Positions 16,638-24,034 of a DNA stretch of 36,886 bases are shown piece after piece. The notes beneath the pieces are model-generated. The model was given only the letters and a program-made list of their open reading frames with translations. It was not told the origin of the DNA and did no database searches. The stretch is taken from NCBI GenBank assembly GCA_009923755.1, contig RFSW01000006.1, positions 1 to 36,886 of the forward strand, given 5' to 3'. Position 1 is the first letter of the stretch. Every line of letters starts with the position of its first letter. Source of the stretch: Betaproteobacteria bacterium. GTDB taxonomy: Bacteria; Pseudomonadota; Gammaproteobacteria; Burkholderiales; UBA3065. A program made the position numbers and the translations under genes.

Positions 16638-16879
16638 TGTTATTCACCGCATGAATCCGGAGATATGGAAATGTTGTCCAAGACAAAGTCCACTTTTTTC
16701 GCGGGATCAGCGAATCAACTGCGGCAAGAGGACTCGACGCGCCCGTCGGCCTCATTCATCGCCAGAACCAATAGCCGCATAGACAAAAACCATGCTTCGC
16801 CGTGCGCTCAAACATTGCTGCAGTCGCACAAACCCACTACTTTAGGAACGTTGTTGATTCCTCCTCCTTCAGCAACTTC
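16638..16879 (+). other. Gene-poor stretch leading into an orphan terminator (sRNA candidate)
   Basis: No frame on either strand looks coding, and base composition drops in GC (for example GACAAAGTCCACTTTTTTCG and ACTACTTTAGGAACGTTG). The stretch ends at a strong plus-strand terminator although no plus-strand gene precedes it. Either a gene has been lost, or a small RNA is transcribed from here. I could not find a convincing -35/-10 pair. Confidence 0.3.
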
Positions 16880-16905
16880 GGGCCCCTTCGCGGGGCCCTT
16901 TTTTT
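16880..16905 (+). terminator. Strong orphan rho-independent terminator
   Basis: GGGCCCC (16880-16886) and GGGGCCC (16892-16898) form a perfect 7-bp GC stem closed by a TTCGC loop (a UUCG-type stable loop) and followed by seven T residues. It is canonical for plus-strand transcription. There is no gene on that strand for 1.8 kb upstream (the MAPEG-fusion gene ends at 15079), so what it terminates is unexplained. Confidence 0.85.
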
Positions 16906-16937
16906 GCATGAAAGCGTTCAGTACGCCCTGCTGCGCC

Positions 16938-17231
16938 TCACATCAGCAACACCGAACACAGGCGCCCGACGTAGGCATCGTGGATGCGTCCCTCCCACAG
17001 CGGGGTGGCAGATTCAGCGTCGCCCCCGGCCTCGACCCGCAACAAACCGATCCCGACGTCGTTGAAATACCACCACGAGAGGCGATTGCGCCAAGGCGTT
17101 GAGCGGGGGCCACCCTCGACGACCCGGCGCTCCCCGCTGGACACAGCGTCCATCTGCTCGTCCTGCAGCACGATCCAGCACGCACCCTCGCAGGTGTCGA
17201 CGACGAAGCGATGAAGGACGTGCTCGGACAT
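16938..17231 (-). CDS. Hypothetical protein, 97 residues
   Basis: I do not recognise this protein. The ATG at 17231 has AGGAG ten bases upstream. The sequence is mixed hydrophilic with a Trp-rich centre (WRNRLSWWYFNDVGIGLLRV) and a strand-like start (HVLHRFVVDTCEGACWIVLQ), and looks like a small soluble cytoplasmic protein; there is no signal or membrane segment. It is transcribed on the same strand as the methyltransferase and signalling genes upstream, 192 bp away. That gap holds only a 7-bp hairpin (17307-17326) and no other coding signal. Confidence 0.55.
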   Translation of the reverse strand: MSEHVLHRFVVDTCEGACWIVLQDEQMDAVSSGERRVVEGGPRSTPWRNRLSWWYFNDVGIGLLRVEAGGDAESATPLWEGRIHDAYVGRLCSVLLM

Positions 17232-17306
17232 GTCAGCCGCGCTCCTGGATCAAGCTCCTCCCGATGCCGACATGGCCCGCGTCTCGATGCGCCGGGTCCG
17301 ATGCTG

Positions 17307-17326
17307 CACAGCAACATTGTGCTGTG
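17307..17326. repeat. Small hairpin in the gap before the 97-residue gene
   Basis: CACAGCA (17307-17313) and TGCTGTG (17320-17326) form a perfect 7-bp inverted repeat with the loop ACATTG. No T-run follows on either strand, so it is more likely an operator or chance than a terminator. Confidence 0.3.
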
Positions 17327-17423
17327 TGCCGGCCCCTGCGGCGTCATTTGTTAGGTAAATGAGCCCATCATTTCTATGAATGATCAGCCGATGGTCGGAT
17401 GATGTGGGGCCGCGCTTATCAGG

Positions 17424-18425
17424 CTAGGCGAACGCCTTGCGCACCTCACGCTCGACCACGGCGCGGGCCGACGGTATACCTGCCACGGCAAAGCGTTCCC
17501 CGACGTAACCCGCCAGCTTGCGCAACGTTCTCAAGTGCGGAACCGGTGAGGCGTAGTGACGCAGGCGCGTATGCCGGCGCAATGTGGCCTCGACATGCAA
17601 GGCATTGGCTGGCAACCGCCGGTCGATTCCCGGTTGCTCGGGCGCAACCCGCTTGAACACCACATTGATGTGTCGTGTGTCCGGCTGAATGAGGATATCT
17701 TGCGCCGCCAATCCAACCGTTAACGCCATCCGGACCAGGTTCTCGCGGTTGAAGTTATAGAGGTGCCCGATGTGAAAACGCTTGTCCGGCGCGTGCCAGT
17801 CGGACTCGACGTCTGGTACTTCCACCACCAGCAGACCCTCCGGCTTGAGCCAGCCGCGCAAGATGCCAAGAGCTGCGCCCGGATCGGGGAGGTGCTCGAG
17901 CACATGGTTGAGCGTGATCAGGTCAAACGGTTCGTCGACGAAGTCGAAATCCTGCAGGAAGCCGCTGGCCACCTGCACACCGAGCACTTCGCAGCCCCAC
18001 GCACAAAAGCCCTGATTAGGTTCGATACCGCGTGCGTCAAAGCCGCGCGACTGCAAGACGAAGGGAAAGAAACCTGCGCCCGCGCCCACATCGAGAACCC
18101 GGGCACCCGCCCGCAGAAATGGCTCAACACGGCGAAAACGCGCGATGGCGCGACGCGTTTCGCGCAGCGCATGTTTGAGTTTAGGGCTGGCGGCGGCCTT
18201 GTAGCGAACGCGATAGTCATGCGCGTAGAACTTTCGATTGGCGGCCTCATCCGGCCGCGGGTCGGTCCACACAAGCCCGCATTCGACGCACATCACGGTG
18301 CGTAAGGGGTCGCCATGGCGATCACGGTCGGCCACTTGCCGCACGTGGGTCGAGCCGCACAGATTGCACGGCACCGAGCAGGCGGCTGCGGCGCCCGCTG
18401 TCAGAAGATCGCTGTTACGGTCCAT
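17424..18425 (-). CDS. Class I SAM-dependent methyltransferase with N-terminal zinc motif
   Basis: This is a 333-residue protein. Residues 16-52 hold CNLC and CVEC cysteine pairs, a zinc-ribbon head often found on methyltransferases of sugar or cell-surface biosynthesis. The Rossmann domain follows: motif I VLDVGAGAGFFPFVLQSRGF, motif II acidic end GIEPN, and LITLNHVLEHLPDPG as the conserved post-II block; then GLLVVEVPDVES. It uses S-adenosylmethionine; the substrate is unknown. No glycosyltransferase or sugar gene is nearby, so context does not help. It is 107 bp downstream of the PAS receptor gene, separated by a probable terminator. Confidence 0.85.
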   Translation of the reverse strand: MDRNSDLLTAGAAAACSVPCNLCGSTHVRQVADRDRHGDPLRTVMCVECGLVWTDPRPDEAANRKFYAHDYRVRYKAAASPKLKHALRETRRAIARFRRVEPFLRAGARVLDVGAGAGFFPFVLQSRGFDARGIEPNQGFCAWGCEVLGVQVASGFLQDFDFVDEPFDLITLNHVLEHLPDPGAALGILRGWLKPEGLLVVEVPDVESDWHAPDKRFHIGHLYNFNRENLVRMALTVGLAAQDILIQPDTRHINVVFKRVAPEQPGIDRRLPANALHVEATLRRHTRLRHYASPVPHLRTLRKLAGYVGERFAVAGIPSARAVVEREVRKAFA

Positions 18426-18503
18426 CAGTCATCGCTCCCACCGTATGTTACCGCGGCTGTCGAGCGATGGCGTCAGCGACGCTGCCGACTCGATGACACC
18501 GAT

Positions 18504-18533
18504 GGAGAGAGGGTCGGCGCGAGAAGCCGGCCC
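18504..18533 (-). terminator. Probable terminator after the PAS receptor gene
   Basis: On the minus strand GGGCCGGC pairs with GCCGACCC (one G-T pair, 8 bp) around the loop TTCTCGC, starting at the stop codon of the PAS chemoreceptor-like gene and followed by the pyrimidine run TCTCTCC. The weak T-run makes it imperfect, but position and stem fit termination. Confidence 0.5.
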
Positions 18534-19615
18534 TAACGCTCGGCCGCCAGTCGCGCCAGCGATGCGGCAAGGTCGTCGATACGCGACTTGGTGGTCTCGA
18601 TCAGGCCACCGATCTCTTGAGCGGCGTCGGCCGAGCGGCTCGACAAGGTGCGCACCTCCTCGGCGACAACTGCGAACCCACGCCCGGCACGGCCCGCATG
18701 GGCAGCCTCGATGGCCGCGTTGAGCGACAACAGTTGCGTCTGGATGGCGATGCCGTTGATGGTGCTAACGATGTTGCCGATCTGTTCACTCACCTGCAAA
18801 ACCTGACGCATCAGGTCGTTGGTCTCGGTGAAGGTCCGCTTGCGCATCGTCACATCAGTCCCGAGCATCAAGATCTTGACAACCTTGCCAGACGAATCCC
18901 GAACCGGGCTCAGCTGCGCCAACAGCCAATGTTCATGACCGGCGCCATCGACGATCTTCGACTCGGTGACCAGGTGATCGCCGCGCTTGAGGAGCGCGAT
19001 CTCCTCGGGTTTTACGATCCAGCCGAGCAAGCCGGGGGGCGCAGCGCTGGCAGAGGCGACCTCGCTGCGGCCGAGCATGCGCCAGACCTGAAGATTGGCA
19101 TCAAGGAGATCACCTTCCGGTGAGAACTCGGCCATCGCACTGCTGGCACGCATAGCGGCGATCCGGACGTCGTTCTCCATCGCTTGCTCACGCGACTCGG
19201 TGACGTCTGCGGCGACCTTGACGATGCGACTGACCTTGCCGGCATCGTCGAAGACCGGCATGTAGCTGGCTTCGATCCACAGCGCCGAACCGTTCTTTCG
19301 CTGACGCCGATGGACCCCACCGATGTTCTTGCCGCGGCGAAGCGCGTCCCACATCTCCTCGTATTCGCGCGACTCGGCAAAGGCACGGTCGCACAACATA
19401 CGGTGGTGGCGACCCACGAGCTCGTGCTCGTGGTAGCCGACCGCGCTGCAGAAATTGGCGTTGGCGCGCACGATGGTGCCGTCGGGCTGAAACTCGATTA
19501 CGGCCCAGGCTCGCGAGATCGCCTCCAGCAGATGGATGTCGGTCGACGCAGGCTGCGCAACCGCCTCCGCCTGACCCTCCAACACAAGTTTGCTCTTGAT
19601 GCCGGCTCGGGCCAT
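18533..19615 (-). CDS. Soluble tandem-PAS chemoreceptor-like protein
   Basis: This is a 360-residue protein without transmembrane segments, so it is cytoplasmic. It has two PAS domains (about residues 30-145 and 155-260); the first carries the GRHHRMLCD and [20 protein letters not shown] blocks typical of Aer-like PAS modules. A short methyl-accepting hairpin follows: [20 protein letters not shown] and [20 protein letters not shown] are the signalling-tip sequences that bind CheA and CheW. The hairpin is only about 90 residues, far shorter than in classic receptors, and lacks an obvious methylation region. An N-terminal extension from a GTG at 19648 is possible; ATG 19615 with GGGGA six bases upstream is preferred. 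It lies in the same-strand run as a CheA-like kinase and CheY-like protein. Confidence 0.82.
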   Translation of the reverse strand: MARAGIKSKLVLEGQAEAVAQPASTDIHLLEAISRAWAVIEFQPDGTIVRANANFCSAVGYHEHELVGRHHRMLCDRAFAESREYEEMWDALRRGKNIGGVHRRQRKNGSALWIEASYMPVFDDAGKVSRIVKVAADVTESREQAMENDVRIAAMRASSAMAEFSPEGDLLDANLQVWRMLGRSEVASASAAPPGLLGWIVKPEEIALLKRGDHLVTESKIVDGAGHEHWLLAQLSPVRDSSGKVVKILMLGTDVTMRKRTFTETNDLMRQVLQVSEQIGNIVSTINGIAIQTQLLSLNAAIEAAHAGRAGRGFAVVAEEVRTLSSRSADAAQEIGGLIETTKSRIDDLAASLARLAAER

Positions 19616-19682
19616 ATCGGGTCCCCACACTGTGACAGGAGGGGACACTACAACAAGGAGAAAGACTTTTGGTGTGGTTTTT

Positions 19683-19711
19683 TAATTCATTGGACTAATA
19701 AACCACTGCAA
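19683..19711 (-). promoter_or_regulatory. Candidate promoter of the PAS receptor gene
   Basis: On the minus strand TTGCAG (19711-19706) and GAATTA (19688-19683) are 17 bases apart in an unusually A/T-rich gap between this gene and the PNPOx-like gene. The -10 box is a poor match (GAATTA against TATAAT). It would give a leader of about 60 bases. Confidence 0.35.
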
Positions 19712-19755
19712 CGCGCGGCGGCCAACAGTGTCACGCCCGGTTGGACGTCACCGCT

Positions 19756-20409
19756 TCACGCCTCGCCGCGCGCGTGCTTCCGTTGGTACTCGTCGAGTCC
19801 GATGACGCCCTCCGCCTGCGCAGCGCTGCGGTCTTCGTCGGCGATCACGTCCTGCACGAAATCGAGGCGCTTCCAGGTTGCCAAAGGCGTTTTACGGCAC
19901 GCGACCGGCACGAAGCGGTTCTGCTCGAGGCGCTGATAACGGTGGATGTAACGCGGGCAGTTGACCCAAACCTTGTCGACCGAGACGCGCACCACATACT
20001 TTGCCTCGACCCAGTCGCCAAGCAGGATGTCTTCGCGATGAAAAGTCGCGCGACCCTGCACACGCACGCGATGCGGGTTCTCAAAGTCGATAAAGAGAAG
20101 CCCGACGCGCCCCTGCCCGACGATATTGCCCATCGAGAGGAACATGCCATTGCCATCGAAACCAGGGAACGCCAGAGTCCGCTCGTTCACCACCTTGACC
20201 AAGCCCACCGGCCCGCCCTTATAGGAGACGGTCGGGTTGCCGTCCGGATCGACAGTCGACAGGAAGAACATATCCCGCGACTCAATGAACACGGCCTCAT
20301 CGGGCTGGATGGCTTCGTGCACCCAGTTCTCATCCAGCATGGTGGCCAAGCGGGTGGTCCCGAAGGCCTCCTGCAGTCGTCGATGCTCCTCGTGATACAC
20401 GCTCGCCAT
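19756..20409 (-). CDS. PNPOx-like flavin-binding split-barrel protein
   Basis: This is a 217-residue protein of the pyridoxamine 5'-phosphate oxidase-like superfamily. The pattern FIESRDMFFLSTVDPDGNPT, PVGLVKVVNERTLAFPGFDG and GNGMFLSMGNIVGQGRVGLLFIDF is the FMN-binding split barrel; HRVRVQGRATFHRED completes it. The C-terminal part (KVWVNCPRYIHRY) is typical of a subgroup of stand-alone oxidoreductases, not of true PdxH. These proteins bind FMN, F420 or haem; the substrate cannot be inferred. It is transcribed with the small membrane protein and regulator upstream (47-bp gap), and the ATG is at 20409. Confidence 0.83.
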   Translation of the reverse strand: MASVYHEEHRRLQEAFGTTRLATMLDENWVHEAIQPDEAVFIESRDMFFLSTVDPDGNPTVSYKGGPVGLVKVVNERTLAFPGFDGNGMFLSMGNIVGQGRVGLLFIDFENPHRVRVQGRATFHREDILLGDWVEAKYVVRVSVDKVWVNCPRYIHRYQRLEQNRFVPVACRKTPLATWKRLDFVQDVIADEDRSAAQAEGVIGLDEYQRKHARGEA

Positions 20410-20455
20410 ACTGCCCCGATGCCTCGCAAAAACGTCTATCGGACTCGCCAGGCGC

Positions 20456-20566
20456 TCAGTGCCCGGCGTTCAAACCAAAGACAAAAAAACACCAGATCAC
20501 CACCAGGACCAGCAAGAGGACCGCAAACAGCAGCCCGCCCTTCCAGTCAGACCAGAATTCAGACAT
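20456..20566 (-). CDS. 36-residue single-span membrane protein
   Basis: This is a very short gene. Translation starts MSEFWSDWKGG, continues as one hydrophobic helix of about 20 residues rich in Leu, Val and Phe with a central Trp-Cys (VIWCF), and ends FGLNAGH before TGA. The ribosome site is excellent: GGAGGTG five bases before the ATG, better than most long genes here. The charged N-terminus and short polar C-terminus fit a membrane-anchored small protein. It lies between the CheY-like gene (70 bp upstream) and the PNPOx-like gene (46 bp downstream), on the same strand. I do not recognise the family. Small subunits of respiratory oxidases are comparable in size, but no such complex is nearby. 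Confidence 0.75.
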   Translation of the reverse strand: MSEFWSDWKGGLLFAVLLLVLVVIWCFFVFGLNAGH

Positions 20567-20636
20567 GACTTCACCTCCAGCGCGTGACCGGGCAAGCTCC
20601 CGGCTCTATGACTCTACGCCCTGGAACGAGTCCAAA

Positions 20637-21119
20637 TCAAGTGGCGACGGGGGTCGGCGCAGGCGCGGGGGCCGATGCAGAGGCGCCCCCGGTGCCCACG
20701 CCCGGCGCCACCCCGGTCTGTTGCATCTTGAGCCACACCGCCTTGAGCTTATCTTCCAGCACCGCAGGACTGATCGGCTTCATCAGGTAGCTCGACACAC
20801 CCGCCTGGATGGCCGCAAGGATCTGCTCGCGCTGGCCTTCTGCGGTGATCATAATGAACGGCAAGTGGGCGAACTGCTCTGTGGTGCGCACCAGTTCAAG
20901 GAACTCGATCCCCGTCATGCCTGGCATCTGCCAATCGGACAGGATGACATCCACCGGGCGGCCGATCAGGAAGGTCTTTTCCAGGACCTGCGCCGCCAGT
21001 TGACCACTGGAGGCCTCCACCACATTGGTGTAGCCGAGGTTCTTGAGCATGGCGCGCACGACCCGGCGTAGCGGCTCCATATCATCGACCAACAGGAACA
21101 GGGTAGTCTGCGGGAACAT
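20637..21119 (-). CDS. CheY-like single-domain response regulator with Ala/Pro tail
   Basis: This is a 160-residue protein. Receiver domain residues 1-130 carry the acidic pair D12-D13, phospho-acceptor D62 in ILSDWQMPGMTG, T92 in FIMITAEG and K114 in YLMKPIS, that is, the full active site. There is no output domain; the last 25 residues are a low-complexity Ala/Pro/Gly tail (ASASAPAPAPTP). ATG 21119 has GGAGGAAG seven bases upstream, and the frame extending to 21188 lies inside the kinase gene. It starts 14 bp after the CheA-like kinase stop, so the two are an obvious phosphotransfer pair. Confidence 0.92.
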   Translation of the reverse strand: MFPQTTLFLLVDDMEPLRRVVRAMLKNLGYTNVVEASSGQLAAQVLEKTFLIGRPVDVILSDWQMPGMTGIEFLELVRTTEQFAHLPFIMITAEGQREQILAAIQAGVSSYLMKPISPAVLEDKLKAVWLKMQQTGVAPGVGTGGASASAPAPAPTPVAT

Positions 21120-21133
21120 CGTCGCTTCCTCCG

Positions 21134-23005
21134 TCAGAGACTGCCTTCGCCACCGGCCGGCGCCGGAGTCGCCAGCGGCACCTTGCAACTCAGCATGAAA
21201 CTCTGCCCAGGCGTACTGTCGATGCTTATCTGACCACCCAGTTTGGCAATGGTCCCGGCCAGAGCGTCGAGACCGACCCCGCGTCCCGACAGGCCCGTGA
21301 GACGGCCTGCGGTGCTAAAACCGGGCATCAGCAGGACACGCCACGGCTCGCCAGCCGCCACCGCAGCATCGACGGAGGCCTGATCGAGCGCCGGGTTATT
21401 GCGCGCGCTTGCCACAACCGACGAGAAATCGCTGCCGCGACCGTCATCGGCGATCTGCAAAGACAACATGTCAGACCCGACTTCGACCATCACTGAAATC
21501 ACGCCCTCCGGCGCCTTCTCGGCGCAGATGCGCGTCTCCATATCCTCCAGGCCATGGTCAAGGGCATTGTTGAGCGCATGCACCAGCACGCGGTCGAGCG
21601 CCATGAACACCGGCTTCGGCACCATGCCGCCAGACCCGTAGACCTCCAAACGCGCCGCCTTGCCCAGCTCTGCACATAAACGCTCGATGTCTGTCGGCCA
21701 GCACGCGAACAGCTGCTTGACATCCATCGCCTCGGAAGCCAGTAGGACGCGGCTGGCGGTAACGGTGTCGCCGGCTGCCAACGCGGCGCGCATCGCTTCG
21801 AGCTGTGCCGGCACCAACACAACCCCCTCGAGGCGCTGCACCAGACTCGGGTCGATCAAGCCCTTGAGCAAGCGGCCCTCAGCCCCCGCCGACCGCAGAG
21901 CGGCAAAGGCAGCAGCGAGGCCAGCAGAGGCATCGGCGTCGCCGGCGATCGATCGGCCAAGCGCGGTTTCCACTTCGTGTGCCGCGTGACGCAGGGCTGC
22001 CAGGGCGAAGTTGCCCGAAAACCCCTTGAGCGAATGCAGCTCACGCATCAAGCGCGCGGCCTCGTTGGCGTCGGGTGCGGCGGCGCCGCTCAGATTGGCG
22101 AGCATCCCCTCGCAAAGGCTGTCGACTTCGTCGATGAGGCGCAACAGGGTGAAGAACGAATCCGGGTTCTGGTAGATCTTGCCAAGCGTCGCCTGGCGGC
22201 CCCGTTCCGCCTCGCCGGCACGTTCCAGTTCGCGCTCGCGAGTCACGTCCTCGATGCCGATGTCGACGGCCACCACACGCCGGTCATCATCGTAGATGGG
22301 GTGGAACTGCAAGCGCAGGTCCCGCAGCACGCCGTTGGCTTCGATGCGCGCCTCCGGGGTCAGCAGATCAAACAGGTCGCTCAGCGGCACCCCGAAATCC
22401 TCGAACACCATGGCAAACACCGACCGCCAAGAGGCTGCCGAGGCGGCGTCGCCGGGGTGCAGCAGTTCCGGTAGCGAAAAACCGGAGAGCGGATTGTTGC
22501 CCAAGTATTCGATGCACTTCGTCGAGTACTCGTTGGTGACCTCGGCGTTGCGATCCAACTTGAGAAAACCTTGTGGCGAATGCTCAAGAATCTCGGCCAG
22601 ACGTTTGTTGGCGCGCTTGAGCCGATCGCTCATCTGCAAGAAAAGCGCGCGCCAGAGCTTGGGCACGCGCTGCGCAATGGCATTGAGGTCTTGCGCTGGG
22701 ATACGGTAAGCGGTGCAGTCGGTCTCTGCGACCAGAGTGGCGCTGACCGGCGTTTCCGGCAACAGGCACGAGATCTCGCCAAAGCAGGCCACGGTATCAA
22801 CTACGCCGAGGATCTCACCGCGACTGAGCACCCGCAGGCGCCCGCTACATAGAATGTATGCCGCCTCTGCTTGCTGGCCTTCGCTGAGCAGCGCAGTGCC
22901 AGCCGGCACCTGCACCTCCTGCATGCTGACGGCCAGCATAAGGCGCTCCTCAAGTGTCCAGTCGCTCATGATGGCGAGATTCTTGAGCGTATCGGCAGCT
23001 GACAT
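21134..23005 (-). CDS. CheA-like kinase with cNMP-binding-fold, PAS and Hpt domains
   Basis: This is a 623-residue cytoplasmic protein. In order: cyclic-nucleotide-binding fold (about 15-125, with FGEISCLLPE, but the conserved phosphate-binding Arg is replaced in PVSATLV), coiled linker, PAS (about 135-260), Hpt domain (about 280-370; phospho-His H324 in LHSLKGFSG), then a CheA-type ATPase (N box HALNNALDHG 476-485, G1 DDGRG 520-524, G2 GRGVGLD 574-580). No P2 or CheW-like P5 domain is visible, so it is not a chemotaxis CheA. It probably autophosphorylates H324 and passes phosphate to the CheY-like protein encoded 14 bp downstream. ATG 23005 follows GAGGA; an upstream in-frame GTG is less likely. 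Confidence 0.85.
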   Translation of the reverse strand: MSAADTLKNLAIMSDWTLEERLMLAVSMQEVQVPAGTALLSEGQQAEAAYILCSGRLRVLSRGEILGVVDTVACFGEISCLLPETPVSATLVAETDCTAYRIPAQDLNAIAQRVPKLWRALFLQMSDRLKRANKRLAEILEHSPQGFLKLDRNAEVTNEYSTKCIEYLGNNPLSGFSLPELLHPGDAASAASWRSVFAMVFEDFGVPLSDLFDLLTPEARIEANGVLRDLRLQFHPIYDDDRRVVAVDIGIEDVTRERELERAGEAERGRQATLGKIYQNPDSFFTLLRLIDEVDSLCEGMLANLSGAAAPDANEAARLMRELHSLKGFSGNFALAALRHAAHEVETALGRSIAGDADASAGLAAAFAALRSAGAEGRLLKGLIDPSLVQRLEGVVLVPAQLEAMRAALAAGDTVTASRVLLASEAMDVKQLFACWPTDIERLCAELGKAARLEVYGSGGMVPKPVFMALDRVLVHALNNALDHGLEDMETRICAEKAPEGVISVMVEVGSDMLSLQIADDGRGSDFSSVVASARNNPALDQASVDAAVAAGEPWRVLLMPGFSTAGRLTGLSGRGVGLDALAGTIAKLGGQISIDSTPGQSFMLSCKVPLATPAPAGGEGSL

Positions 23006-23074
23006 GTCGGTCCTCAAAAACACCGTGATCGCTGAGTGTATCCCGCGCGGCCGGGTGATGGCCTACGCGGCCGC

Positions 23075-23677
23075 TCAGGCAAGCGGTTCGAGATAGCCGG
23101 ACAATCGCCGCAAGCGTTCCTCGGGGTCGTCCACCGCCAACAGGTCCGCCTTGAGGCCCGGTGGCAAAGGCAGCAACTCCGCCCAACGATTGGCCACCCA
23201 GCCGCACTCATCCAAGCGGTAAGGCGGTAGGACCGGCAACTCAGCAAGCCGGTCGGCCTGCTGGGCCGCCCGGATCAGGCGACCAAGCTGGTCTGCCAGC
23301 GCCTGCAAGTGCGGCGGAATGTCGGCCGGCGCATCCTCGGGCAGCCACTCGAACTCACCGTGCCAGACACCGAAGGGGCCGGGCTTGTGCCCGATCAGAC
23401 GAAAGCGCCGCAAGCCCCGGCAGACCACGCGCAGCAGCGCCGGCTCGACCTCTACCACTTCGGCCACCTCGACCATGCAGCCGACCGGATGGAGCTGCGG
23501 CACATGCCCCGGCACCTGCACCTCGTGGCCCTCGGCGAGCCATGGCACGCCAAAAGACTCGCCATCACGATGACAACGCCTGACCAGATCGAGATAACGC
23601 ACCTCGAAGATATTGAGTTGCAACAGCCCGTCCGGGAACACCCCGTGGGACAGCGGGAACAAGGGCGCGAGGCTCAT
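23075..23677 (-). CDS. LON N-terminal-domain (substrate-binding) protein
   Basis: This is a 200-residue stand-alone LON-N/PUA-like domain. It opens with LAPLFPLSHGVFPDGLLQLN and continues with IFEVRYLDLVRRC, the same block seen at the start of Lon protease, and has VGCMVEVAEV further on. There is no ATPase or peptidase part. Many bacteria encode such single-domain proteins; their role is not settled. Its ATG overlaps the stop of the 84-residue gene upstream (ATGA, 23674-23677), so they are translationally coupled. The kinase gene starts 70 bp downstream on the same strand. Confidence 0.86.
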   Translation of the reverse strand: MSLAPLFPLSHGVFPDGLLQLNIFEVRYLDLVRRCHRDGESFGVPWLAEGHEVQVPGHVPQLHPVGCMVEVAEVVEVEPALLRVVCRGLRRFRLIGHKPGPFGVWHGEFEWLPEDAPADIPPHLQALADQLGRLIRAAQQADRLAELPVLPPYRLDECGWVANRWAELLPLPPGLKADLLAVDDPEERLRRLSGYLEPLA

Positions 23678-23928
23678 GACCGACCCGCCGCAAGCCAGGC
23701 GGCGGCCTCAGGCAGTGAGTGGCGCGCCGGACCAGATGCGGTGCGCCGCCGGAACACAGGGCCGCGGTCGATACATCGCTCAAGCACACCGGCCACCCGC
23801 CCGGCCGAGTCGACCGGGCCAGCGACCCGCGGGCCATCACTGCGCTCGAAAACCAGCATTGCCGGGGCTCCAGTCGGGCAGGCCAGTGCCGACCGCGCAG
23901 CTACGGCGTCAGGAGGAAGACAGGACAT
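23674..23928 (-). CDS. Hypothetical protein coupled to the LON-N gene
   Basis: This is an 84-residue protein of unknown family. A strand-like start (ALACPTGAPAMLVFERSDGP) is followed by RVAGVLERCIDRGPVFRRRT and an Ala-rich helix. AAGGTG lies four bases upstream of the ATG, and the stop overlaps the start of the LON-N gene in ATGA, which is good evidence that it is translated. No signal or membrane segment is seen. Confidence 0.58.
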   Translation of the reverse strand: MSCLPPDAVAARSALACPTGAPAMLVFERSDGPRVAGPVDSAGRVAGVLERCIDRGPVFRRRTASGPARHSLPEAAAWLAAGRS

Positions 23929-24034
23929 GGGACACCTTCAGGCTCGCCGGATGCGGCAACTGATCGTTTGTCGCCGCAGTTGCCCATAGGTTCGCAGTAG
24001 TGCTGTCGGCTCGGGCCGGCCGGGCGACCATGCT

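Noticed and set aside
17349-17360. GTTAGGT resembling the right core of an integron attC site
   Set aside because: No partner core or imperfect palindrome is found within 150 bases, and no integrase is present.
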